DNA of 5,208 nt from Chthonomonadaceae bacterium. Its GTDB lineage: Bacteria > Armatimonadota > Chthonomonadetes > Chthonomonadales > Chthonomonadaceae. Position numbers and translations under genes: made by a program. The notes beneath the pieces were generated by a model. It saw nothing but the letters and a program-made list of their open reading frames with translations. It was not told the DNA's origin and made no database searches. The first letter of the stretch is position 1; the number at the start of each line of letters is the position of its first letter. Shown here in pieces: positions 1-5,208 of this stretch. The stretch is from NCBI GenBank assembly GCA_025355115.1, contig JANXLO010000451.1, forward strand, positions 1 through 5,208, read 5' to 3'.

Positions 1-1143
1 CTCCCGACGGCGGACGGCGGGCGCGGCATAACGGACGCAGTGGCCGAAACCTACCATATCGTCAATGCAGCGCGCATCCTCAACAAGCAGGAACCGGATA
101 TCCCCAAGGGGGGAGCGCGGTTTCACTTCGAGCTCCCCGGATCCGTGCAGGGCTTCCTGCCCGATCCCTCCCCTCAGACTAGTGGCACGGTGACGGTCGA
201 GAATGTGCGCGGAAACAGCCGGCGCGGTGAGCGCAGTCTCGGCATGCGCTATCATCAGGTCTCCTGCGGCAGAACCGCGCGAGTGGGAACGGCAACCTTC
301 ATGCCGGAGGACACGCTCAAAATGGGCGGCTACGGTCTGGTCTGCTCCCCCACCCTCTACCCTGGCCAGATCGTGCGGGCGGGCATTGCCGCCGACGCGA
401 AAAACAAGCAGCCCGTCGAGTGCCGTCTCTACATCAAAACCTATGGGGAACACGACAAGCTGGCAATCTCCTATGGCCCGGAAAGAGTGATGGAGCCAGG
501 AGACACTCACGAATTCCGCTGGCATGTTCCAGAGAACGGGGGCTATCCGATCGCGGAAGTGGGGATCGAGATCAGCTCCACTGTGCGCGCAGACGGCAGT
601 CTCTACCTGGATTTTCTGACATGGGACGGCCCGCCGGACGCCATTCTGGGACACACCAAAGGAACACTCTGGAAGCGCGCGTGGGTCGACGGAATGGATC
701 ATTTCGAGACAGGCGGTGATCCGTTCAGGCTGATTCAGGACGAGGGGACAGGCCTCGTCATTCAGGGGACGAGAGAGTGGACAGACTATCGGGTGACAGC
801 GGCCATTCGCCCGCACATGGCGGCGGCCTTCGGTCTGGCCGCGCGTGTGCAGGGCATGCGCCGTTACTACGCGCTGGTCATGAGCGACGAAAACCGAATT
901 GCCCTCGTGAAGATGCTCAACACCGAAACCGTTCTCGCGAAGAAGCCGCTGAACTGGACGGCGGGCAAGGAGTTTGAGATCAGCCTCCAGGTGGAGGGCA
1001 GCCGCATCCGCGTCGAGCTCGACGGGGAAGTTCTGTTCGACGAGGAGGACATGGAAGATCCGTTGACTGGCGGCGGCATCGGCATACTCTGCAAAGAGGG
1101 CCGAATCTCCGTTGCTGCAGTGCATGTCGGCCCCGTCACCTGA
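1..1143 (+). CDS. C-terminal part of a multidomain protein ending in a concanavalin-A-like (LamG/DUF1080-like) domain; 5' end outside window
   Basis: The frame is open to the left edge and gives 380 residues before a TGA stop. An in-frame GTG at base 40 has no ribosome binding site in front of it and lies inside continuous coding sequence (LPTADGGRGITDAV just before and across it), so I treat the gene as 5' truncated. Visible parts are: a helical end of an upstream domain (about residues 1-30); a beta-rich stretch (about 38-215) rich in Gly, Thr and aromatics that resembles a jelly-roll or accessory carbohydrate-binding module; and a terminal beta-sandwich (about 225-378) with the pattern of LamG/DUF1080-like concanavalin-A folds (for example WTDYRVTAAIRPH, FGLAARVQGMRRYYALVM, RIRVELDGEVLFDEED, GGGIGILCKEGRISV). 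The missing N-terminus probably holds the catalytic domain. An ADP-ribosylglycohydrolase-type domain is my best guess from the TADGGRGITDAV segment, but this is weak. The architecture suggests sugar or glycoconjugate binding. The gene lies upstream of, and in the same direction as, the secreted DUF1080 gene. Confidence 0.7.
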   Translation, partial: LPTADGGRGITDAVAETYHIVNAARILNKQEPDIPKGGARFHFELPGSVQGFLPDPSPQTSGTVTVENVRGNSRRGERSLGMRYHQVSCGRTARVGTATFMPEDTLKMGGYGLVCSPTLYPGQIVRAGIAADAKNKQPVECRLYIKTYGEHDKLAISYGPERVMEPGDTHEFRWHVPENGGYPIAEVGIEISSTVRADGSLYLDFLTWDGPPDAILGHTKGTLWKRAWVDGMDHFETGGDPFRLIQDEGTGLVIQGTREWTDYRVTAAIRPHMAAAFGLAARVQGMRRYYALVMSDENRIALVKMLNTETVLAKKPLNWTAGKEFEISLQVEGSRIRVELDGEVLFDEEDMEDPLTGGGIGILCKEGRISVAAVHVGPVT

Positions 1144-1190
1144 TCTGACGCGGATGAGAAAGACCTGACATATGCGCCTGACGCAGTTCA

Positions 1191-1220
1191 TTGAAAGATG
1201 GCCGGATGCATCGAGAGAAT
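1191..1220 (+). promoter_or_regulatory. Possible sigma70-like promoter for the DUF1080 gene
   Basis: TTGAAA (1191-1196) matches the -35 consensus at five of six bases. GAGAAT (1215-1220) follows after an 18-base spacer and matches the -10 consensus at four of six. Transcription would start inside or just after the inverted repeat at 1206-1235. The -10 is poor and the assignment rests on position only. Read-through from the upstream gene is an equal possibility, since no terminator is seen between them. Confidence 0.25.
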
Positions 1221-1235
1221 AGTATCTCGATCCAT
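1206..1235. repeat. Imperfect inverted repeat, possible operator, upstream of the DUF1080 gene
   Basis: ATCGAGA (1210-1216) and TCTCGAT (1225-1231) are perfect inverted arms around an 8-base spacer. After one C/C mismatch the symmetry continues for three more pairs (ATG at 1206-1208 with CAT at 1233-1235), so 10 of 11 arm positions pair. There is no T-tract after it, which argues against an intrinsic terminator. It sits 25 bases before the ATG and overlaps the candidate -10, where a dimeric repressor site would be expected. It could instead form a hairpin in the mRNA leader. Confidence 0.45.
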
Positions 1236-1250
1236 GTAAGCGGCTTGATT

Positions 1251-1256
1251 GGAGGG
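1251..1256 (+). promoter_or_regulatory. Ribosome binding site of the DUF1080 gene
   Basis: GGAGGG lies 4-5 bases before the ATG at 1261. It overlaps the alternative in-frame TTG at 1249, so it cannot serve that codon. This fixes the start at the ATG. Confidence 0.8.
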
Positions 1257-1260
1257 TGAG

Positions 1261-2082
1261 ATGACGATTCGCTGGAGAAAACACGTCGGGGAATTGCTTA
1301 TTGTGGCGGCTTGTACGAGTGTGCTGTCCATGATCGCTGCACTCTGCATTGCGCAACAGGCGCCGACGTTGGACGTGACGTTGCCCCAGCCGATTCCGGT
1401 CGCCAACGGCCTGAAGGTGCTTTTCAGCGGCTCCCAGGCTGATATGGAGGCGAACTGGATTCAGCGCGGCAAGCCCGCTTCCTGGAAGATAGAGGATGGC
1501 GCGATGGTCTCGGTCGGCAGCGACATTAGCACAAAAGAGACCTATACAAACTATCAGCTACACATCGAGTTTCGCGTCCCCTACATGCCCGACAAAAAAG
1601 GGCAGGCTCGAGGCAACAGCGGCGTCTTCATGCAGGGCCGATATGAAATCCAGATTCTGGACTCCTATGGGGTCAAAGAGCCTGGAACAGGCGACTGCGG
1701 CGCTGTCTATCATCAGTCTGGCCCGCTCGTCAACGCCTGCAAGCCGCCCCTGCAGTGGCAGACCTACGACATCGCCTATCGCGCCCCGCGCTACGATGCG
1801 AACGAGCGCACAAAGCAAATCGAGCCTGCACGGGTCACTGTAGTTCAAAACGGCATGGTCGTCCAGAACGATCAGGTAATAACCGGCCTCACCCATATAG
1901 TCACGACCCCGAAGCCGTCGAGCACATCGCCTGCCAATCCGCCGAAGCCCTTACCGCCTCCCGAAGACCTCAGCACTCCCGGCCCGATCCGGCTGCAGTT
2001 TCATGGCAACACGGTCGCCTTCCGCAACATATGGATCATTCCCCTCCCCGATTCTGGCCCGACGCACTACGAGCCGCGCTAA
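1261..2082 (+). CDS. Secreted DUF1080 family protein (3-keto-disaccharide hydrolase domain, PF06439)
   Basis: A 273-residue protein. Residues 1-31 form a signal peptide: basic RWRK, hydrophobic core 12-30, likely signal peptidase I cleavage after A31 (CIA|QQ). The rest is one DUF1080 beta-sandwich: NGLKVLFSG at 49-57; ASWKIEDGAMV at 73-83; the family core RGNSGVFMQGRYEIQILDSY at 117-136; CGAVYHQ at 146-152; LQWQTYDIAYRAPRYD at 164-179; PARVTVVQNGMVVQND at 189-204; and the last strands RLQFHGNTVAFRNIWIIPL at 244-262. C146 and C160 could form a disulfide, which fits export. Family members bind or cleave glycosides, and some hydrolyse 3-keto-disaccharides or 3-keto-glucosides made by Gfo/Idh/MocA oxidoreductases. 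Two such oxidoreductases are encoded nearby on the other strand, which supports this role by inference. A proline-rich loop at about 215-242 just before the last strands is longer than I expect for the family. Family assignment is firm; the substrate is unknown. Confidence 0.9.
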   Translation: MTIRWRKHVGELLIVAACTSVLSMIAALCIAQQAPTLDVTLPQPIPVANGLKVLFSGSQADMEANWIQRGKPASWKIEDGAMVSVGSDISTKETYTNYQLHIEFRVPYMPDKKGQARGNSGVFMQGRYEIQILDSYGVKEPGTGDCGAVYHQSGPLVNACKPPLQWQTYDIAYRAPRYDANERTKQIEPARVTVVQNGMVVQNDQVITGLTHIVTTPKPSSTSPANPPKPLPPPEDLSTPGPIRLQFHGNTVAFRNIWIIPLPDSGPTHYEPR

Positions 2083-2106
2083 CGAGGAAGACCCGGAGAA
2101 GATCTC

Positions 2107-3048
2107 TTATGCTTGTGATATGCCGATTGTCGATAGGGTATAGCCGTTGTCGGCATCGGAGCTTGTGGCGACAAGGGCATAGGCGTCTGGCAGGAGAGCG
2201 CCTATCAGCGAAAGGCCGTCGGCTCCAAGCGTTAGCAGGGCGGTCGAGAGAGCATCACTATCGGTGGCGGAGGCGGTGACGAGGGCGGCGAGGAGCGCAC
2301 GGCCAGCGGGATAGCCGGTTCGCGGGTCGATGACGTGACCGTAGCGTTGGCCGTTTACCGAGAACCATTTGCCGTGCGGCGCGGAGACGGAGAGGGCAGC
2401 GTCGCGCAGTTTCAACTTAGTCAGATGATTGCCTTCACCTGCATCGAAGGGCTTCTGGATGGCGACAGTCCAGGCATCTGCCTCGGGCGGTGCGCCAAGC
2501 GCATATACGGTGCTGGTGCCGCCATGGAGGAGCGCGGACGATATTTCGTAGTCGTGCAGCAACTCGACCGCGCACTCGACACCATAACCCTTCCCAATAG
2601 CCCCTAGATCCAGTTGCACCCCTTCCCGATCAAAATGGACTGTGTAATTCGAAGAGTCCAGGTGAACATGATGCATTCCAACACACTTCCGGGCCGCCTC
2701 AATTACTTTCTCGTCGGGCAGGCTGCCTGATCCACCCACGAATCCCCAGCAGCGCATAAGCGGCGCGACCGTGGGATCGAACGCGCCCAAAGTCCTCTCG
2801 CTGAGGCTCCTGGCCCGCTCCAGCAAGTGGAACAGCCGCGGCTCCACTGTGACGTGCCTCGTTGCCGCGTCCCGGTTTAGTTCGGAGAGGTCACTGCTCT
2901 CCCGGTAAAAGCTCAGCTGCGCCTCCAGGCGAGAAATCTCACTGAAAACCGCCTCCGTTACGGACTGGAGGTAGGACTCCCGCTCGCCGAAGACCAGCAG
3001 CTCGAACGTCGTCCCCATTGCGTAGTGCGCGGATTTGAGCTCTGCCAT
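2107..3048 (-). CDS. apbE: FAD:protein FMN transferase, ApbE family, without signal peptide
   Basis: A 313-residue protein of normal ApbE domain length. ApbE enzymes move FMN from FAD onto a Ser/Thr of target flavoproteins in a Mg2+-dependent reaction. Motifs in order: MGTTFEL at 11-17; LEAQLSFYRESSDLSELN at 41-58; GAFDPTVAPLMRCWGF at 88-103; LDLGAIGKGYGVECAVELL at 146-164 (FAD/Mg region); LLHGGTSTVYALG at 173-185; YGHVIDPRTGYP at 236-247; and ATDSDALSTALLTLG at 261-275, where D265 and T269 match the usual metal ligands. ATG 3048 is chosen because AAAGGAG lies just upstream; the reading frame continues a little further upstream only through weak TTG codons. There is no signal peptide or lipobox, unlike many periplasmic ApbE lipoproteins, so it probably acts in the cytoplasm. 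No FMN-acceptor motif of the D-x-x-T/S-G/A-A-T/S type is seen in the neighbouring proteins. The gene converges with the DUF1080 gene and follows the oxidoreductase terminator. Confidence 0.92.
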   Translation of the reverse strand: MAELKSAHYAMGTTFELLVFGERESYLQSVTEAVFSEISRLEAQLSFYRESSDLSELNRDAATRHVTVEPRLFHLLERARSLSERTLGAFDPTVAPLMRCWGFVGGSGSLPDEKVIEAARKCVGMHHVHLDSSNYTVHFDREGVQLDLGAIGKGYGVECAVELLHDYEISSALLHGGTSTVYALGAPPEADAWTVAIQKPFDAGEGNHLTKLKLRDAALSVSAPHGKWFSVNGQRYGHVIDPRTGYPAGRALLAALVTASATDSDALSTALLTLGADGLSLIGALLPDAYALVATSSDADNGYTLSTIGISQA

Positions 3049-3052
3049 GCCT

Positions 3053-3059
3053 CTCCTTT
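3053..3059 (-). promoter_or_regulatory. Ribosome binding site of apbE
   Basis: On the minus strand AAAGGAG is followed after four bases by the ATG at 3048. The spacing is slightly short but the match is strong. It decides the start over the in-frame TTG codons further upstream, which have no such site. Confidence 0.75.
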
Positions 3060-3082
3060 GTTCACGGCTCAATTTACCAGAC

Positions 3083-3118
3083 AAAAAAACGAGTGAGCGG
3101 GAGATTTCCCGCTCACTC
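3083..3118 (-). terminator. Intrinsic terminator after the Gfo/Idh/MocA operon
   Basis: A perfect 12-base-pair stem (arms 3107-3118 and 3091-3102, GAGTGAGCGGGA) has a four-base loop. One base (G) after the stem, the minus strand reads seven T's (3083-3089). The hairpin begins 24 bases after the oxidoreductase stop codon. On the + strand the hairpin has no T-tract after it, so it acts in the minus direction only. It would stop most transcription from the oxidoreductase genes before apbE. Confidence 0.93.
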
Positions 3119-3142
3119 TTAGCTTTAGAATCCAGCCGCGGA

Positions 3143-4471
3143 TCAGGCCGGAGTGGTTTTGCGGGTCGCGGGATCGAACAGGAATGTCTTGTTCTCGCGA
3201 TAAGAACGCTCGGCCAGGGTGATCATCACCTGAACTCGCACTGCCAAGTCGATGTTGGCATTCGGCTTGCCGTTGGTCCGGATGCAGTCGAGCCAGTTCT
3301 TATGGTGGGTCGGGAAGTTTTCGGGAACTCCGGTCACCGGCTCTGTGCCCTCGTCCACATCGTCCGCCCAGTCACGCTGCGGCTTGTACGTCACGGCATT
3401 TCCGCCGAAGTAGATTGTCGCTTTGTTGCCCCGGATGCTGTCTTCCCAGCCGACATCGTTGATGGAGGAGGACATGGCCATGAGGGACATGTTGCCAAAG
3501 TCGACGTTCAGGTTGATGAAGTCGGGAACTTCGCGATCCATCTTGCCCGTCTCCGCATTGATTTTCTGGACGTAGAGCCCGCCGCCGGATGAGACGCGCA
3601 GGGGGAAGCCCTCCAGCCCTTCGGTCGGAAGCGCCATCGCGATGAAGAGCGGGTGCAGGCGATGGGGGAAAAGATCGCCGACGAGACCGGAGCCGTACGC
3701 CCAGTATTTTCGCCATCGGAAGTAGCGATCCGGATCCCATGCCTCGGGCCCTTTTCCTTTGCGGAAAGTCTCCCAGTCGACGTGCGCATCGCCGGAGGCC
3801 TGCGGCCCCGCATCCTTATCGAAGCGGCCATAGTTGTTCCACTCGCCGCCCTTGCTGTTTCGCATATAGCTGCCCTGGCCTACGACGACCGCACCGATCT
3901 TGCCTGCCTTCACCACGCGAGCGGCAGCATGCCATTTGTCATCGGAGCAGCCTTGCGATCCCAGCTGAAAGACTTTGCCTGTCTTCTTCACGGCATCGAA
4001 AACCGTGAAGGCCTCTTCCATTGTCTTGCAGAGAGGCTTCTCGCAGTAGACATGCTTGCCCGCCTCAAGTGCGGCGACGGTTATGTCGGCGTGCCAGTTG
4101 TCGGAGGTCGCAACAACCACAGCATCGATGTCCTTGCGTTCCAGCATCTTGCGATGGTCTTTGTAGGTCGCATCGTCCTTCAGGCCCAGTAGCGCTTTCG
4201 AGTCGTTGATGCGCCTGCCATAGAGGTCGCAAACCGCGATCTGCTGTGTGTTGTTCGCTTCCTGGTTGTCATGAAACAGCTTGACGTGCGCGCCATGCCC
4301 CTGAGTTCCGAGGCCGACGTGGGCGAGGTGGATACGGTCGTTCGCGCCGACGACTCTCCGCATTCCCTCTGCCGTCGTCGGCATGGCTCCTGCGGCGGCG
4401 ACCCCTGCGGTCGTGACGGCGGCTGCGCGAAGGAAATCGCGTCGGCTCGTCGAGTTTTCATTGTGGCTCAT
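3143..4471 (-). CDS. Tat-exported Gfo/Idh/MocA family oxidoreductase
   Basis: A 442-residue protein. Residues 9-17 (SRRDFLRAA) are a twin-arginine signal, followed by an Ala/Thr/Gly/Val hydrophobic stretch to about 30. The Rossmann NAD(P)-binding fold follows: RIHLAHVGLGTQGHG at 46-60 with the GxGxxG core at 53-58; VCDLYGRR at 80-87; DAVVVATSDNWHADI at 116-130; and the family EKP motif in HVYCEKPLCKTMEEA at 140-154, whose Lys is the usual catalytic or substrate-binding lysine. The C-terminal domain contains GLVGDLFPHRLHPLF (262-276), with histidines in the usual active-site helix, and ends in NWLDCIRTNGKP and a final FDP. Export of a folded, cofactor-loaded enzyme by Tat is known for Zymomonas glucose-fructose oxidoreductase of this superfamily. 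The substrate is unknown; oxidation of sugars or glycosides, perhaps at C3, is inferred from the DUF1080 neighbour. Start chosen at ATG 4471 because AAGGAG precedes it and the Tat motif follows immediately. Confidence 0.93.
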   Translation of the reverse strand: MSHNENSTSRRDFLRAAAVTTAGVAAAGAMPTTAEGMRRVVGANDRIHLAHVGLGTQGHGAHVKLFHDNQEANNTQQIAVCDLYGRRINDSKALLGLKDDATYKDHRKMLERKDIDAVVVATSDNWHADITVAALEAGKHVYCEKPLCKTMEEAFTVFDAVKKTGKVFQLGSQGCSDDKWHAAARVVKAGKIGAVVVGQGSYMRNSKGGEWNNYGRFDKDAGPQASGDAHVDWETFRKGKGPEAWDPDRYFRWRKYWAYGSGLVGDLFPHRLHPLFIAMALPTEGLEGFPLRVSSGGGLYVQKINAETGKMDREVPDFINLNVDFGNMSLMAMSSSINDVGWEDSIRGNKATIYFGGNAVTYKPQRDWADDVDEGTEPVTGVPENFPTHHKNWLDCIRTNGKPNANIDLAVRVQVMITLAERSYRENKTFLFDPATRKTTPA

Positions 4472-4480
4472 GAGTGCCCT

Positions 4481-4486
4481 CTCCTT
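4481..4486 (-). promoter_or_regulatory. Ribosome binding site of the Tat-exported oxidoreductase
   Basis: On the minus strand AAGGAG lies nine bases before the ATG at 4471. It sits inside the 54-base gap after the upstream oxidoreductase stop. It rules out a start 16 codons further upstream, which would also bury the Tat signal. Confidence 0.75.
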
Positions 4487-4525
4487 GTATCGAAATTGCG
4501 GGAGCTGCAAGCTTCCCATTCCTGA

Positions 4526-5208
4526 CTATTTGTTTGCGGTCGTCTTCGCTGGCGAATGCTTTAGAGCGCTACTCCCAGAGTGTGCTGATGCCTGCGCTGC
4601 CTTTGTCGCTGCCGCCGGCATCGCGGCGGAGGTGAGCTTGAACCACTCAGGATCGAAAACGATGCGGGTGTTTTTGAGCGCGGCCTCGTTGGCCTTGGTC
4701 GCCACCACTGTGGCCTGATAGCCTTCGAGCGGTCCGGCGGTCGGCTTTTTGCCGGTGCGAACACAGTCGAGGAATGAGTCGATCGACTGATAGAGCGATG
4801 TCTTGGAGACGTCCGTCCCGACGGCTCCGGGCTGCAGGCCGGCAGCCAACTGCTTCGTGGCATCAGCTACCAAAGCGATGCCGGATCCTGTCTGAATGCC
4901 CGTTCCGTTTTCGGGGTTGCCTGTGCGCAGCGCGTCCTTTCGGGCAAAGACTTCCCATCCGATAAGCTTTGCGTCGGTCTCCTTGAACATCCATGCCCTC
5001 TGATCACGCAACTGGATGGCGGAATCGGAGCCGAAGAAAACCTCGTATGGCCCGTCGAACGAGTTGACCAGTGTCGCGTCGTAGGCATATCGTACGCCAT
5101 TCGGGTAGTCGAAGATAGCCTGCACGGTATCCGGCACCGTGCGTCCGTCCTTCCAGCCTAGAAGAGAGCTGTATGCGCTGACGCTGGTGGGCAGTGCGCC
5201 AAAATACC
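4526..5208 (-). CDS. C-terminal part of a second Gfo/Idh/MocA family oxidoreductase; 5' end outside window
   Basis: The frame is open to the right edge and gives 226 residues. A GTG at 5137 is inside coding sequence (FGALPTSVSAYSSLLGWKDG precedes it) and is not a start. The part present is the C-terminal alpha/beta domain: TVQAIFDYPNGVRYAYDATL (28-47) and GPYEVFFGSDSAIQLRD (52-68) are typical beta-sheet strands of this family. SIDSFLDCVRTGKKP followed by VVATKANEAALKNTRIVFDP corresponds to the WLDCIRTNGKP...FDP ending of the neighbouring complete oxidoreductase, so the two are paralogues. The Rossmann domain, EKP motif and any Tat signal lie beyond the window. After the family end (about residue 192) there is a 34-residue Ala/Ser/Lys/Thr-rich tail. 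The stop is 54 bases before the next gene with no terminator between them, so co-transcription is likely. Substrate unknown. Confidence 0.88.
   Translation of the reverse strand, partial: YFGALPTSVSAYSSLLGWKDGRTVPDTVQAIFDYPNGVRYAYDATLVNSFDGPYEVFFGSDSAIQLRDQRAWMFKETDAKLIGWEVFARKDALRTGNPENGTGIQTGSGIALVADATKQLAAGLQPGAVGTDVSKTSLYQSIDSFLDCVRTGKKPTAGPLEGYQATVVATKANEAALKNTRIVFDPEWFKLTSAAMPAAATKAAQASAHSGSSALKHSPAKTTANK

Noticed and set aside
40..42. GTG as the start codon of the first gene
   Set aside because: The frame is open and protein-like back to base 1, and no Shine-Dalgarno sequence precedes the GTG.
1145..1184. Three CTGAC repeats in the gap after the first gene (1145, 1165, 1178)
   Set aside because: They are short, unevenly spaced (20 and 13 bases) and only two extend to CTGACGC; chance is sufficient.
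1249..1251. TTG as the start codon of the DUF1080 gene
   Set aside because: The ribosome binding site overlaps it and is correctly spaced for the ATG at 1261.
1300..1320. Lipobox-like VAAC (C18) in the DUF1080 protein signal region
   Set aside because: The hydrophobic stretch before it is too short and contains a Glu; a signal peptidase I site after A31 fits better.
2083..2106. Possible bidirectional terminator between the convergent DUF1080 and apbE genes
   Set aside because: Only a short palindrome around AGATCT is visible, with no GC-rich stem or T-tract on either strand.
1755..2279. A 174-codon + strand frame running across the end of the DUF1080 gene into apbE
   Set aside because: It overlaps two firmly identified genes, its composition is Arg/His/Ser-rich as in shadow frames, and it has no start signals.
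3653..4192. A 179-codon open frame on the + strand opposite the Tat-exported oxidoreductase gene
   Set aside because: It lies wholly antisense to a well-conserved gene, has no ribosome binding site and no recognisable domain; it is a by-product of GC-rich codon use.
4383..4718. A 111-codon + strand frame across the junction of the two oxidoreductase genes
   Set aside because: It is antisense to both coding regions and to the ribosome binding site between them; no family resemblance.

Overview
The window looks like chromosomal DNA from a Gram-negative, heterotrophic, glycan-degrading soil bacterium. Moderately high GC (about 58-60% by eye), a Tat-exported Gfo/Idh/MocA oxidoreductase next to a secreted DUF1080 protein, and the ApbE sequence variant all recall Acidobacteriota (Terriglobia/Acidobacteriaceae type) or, less likely, Planctomycetota. 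That placement is inferred from gene content and not proved by a marker gene. I see no mobile element, CRISPR array, tRNA or rRNA, and no stretch over 300 bases lacks a gene.

Layout: two genes on the + strand face three on the - strand. On the left, + strand, is the C-terminal part of a large protein cut by the window edge; it ends in a concanavalin-A-like domain. After a 117-base gap holding a strong inverted repeat comes a complete secreted DUF1080 (3-keto-disaccharide hydrolase family) protein. It converges, with only 24 bases between stops, on a minus-strand apbE-like gene (FAD:protein FMN transferase, no signal peptide). Further right, also on the minus strand, are a complete Tat-exported Gfo/Idh/MocA oxidoreductase and the C-terminal part of a second one cut by the right edge. 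These two are 54 bases apart and probably form an operon that reads leftward. It ends at a textbook intrinsic terminator just before apbE.

Functional reading: Gfo/Idh/MocA oxidoreductases and DUF1080 proteins are known partners in the 3-keto-glycoside route, in which a sugar is oxidised at C3, the activated glycosidic bond is broken, and the product is reduced. Here at least one oxidoreductase and the DUF1080 protein carry export signals, so the chemistry is probably extracytoplasmic. The role of apbE here is unclear, because no FMN-acceptor protein is visible. Four of the five genes belong to recognisable families. The less ordinary points are the promoter space of apbE, the operator-like repeat, the low-complexity tail of the second oxidoreductase and the domain make-up of the first gene.
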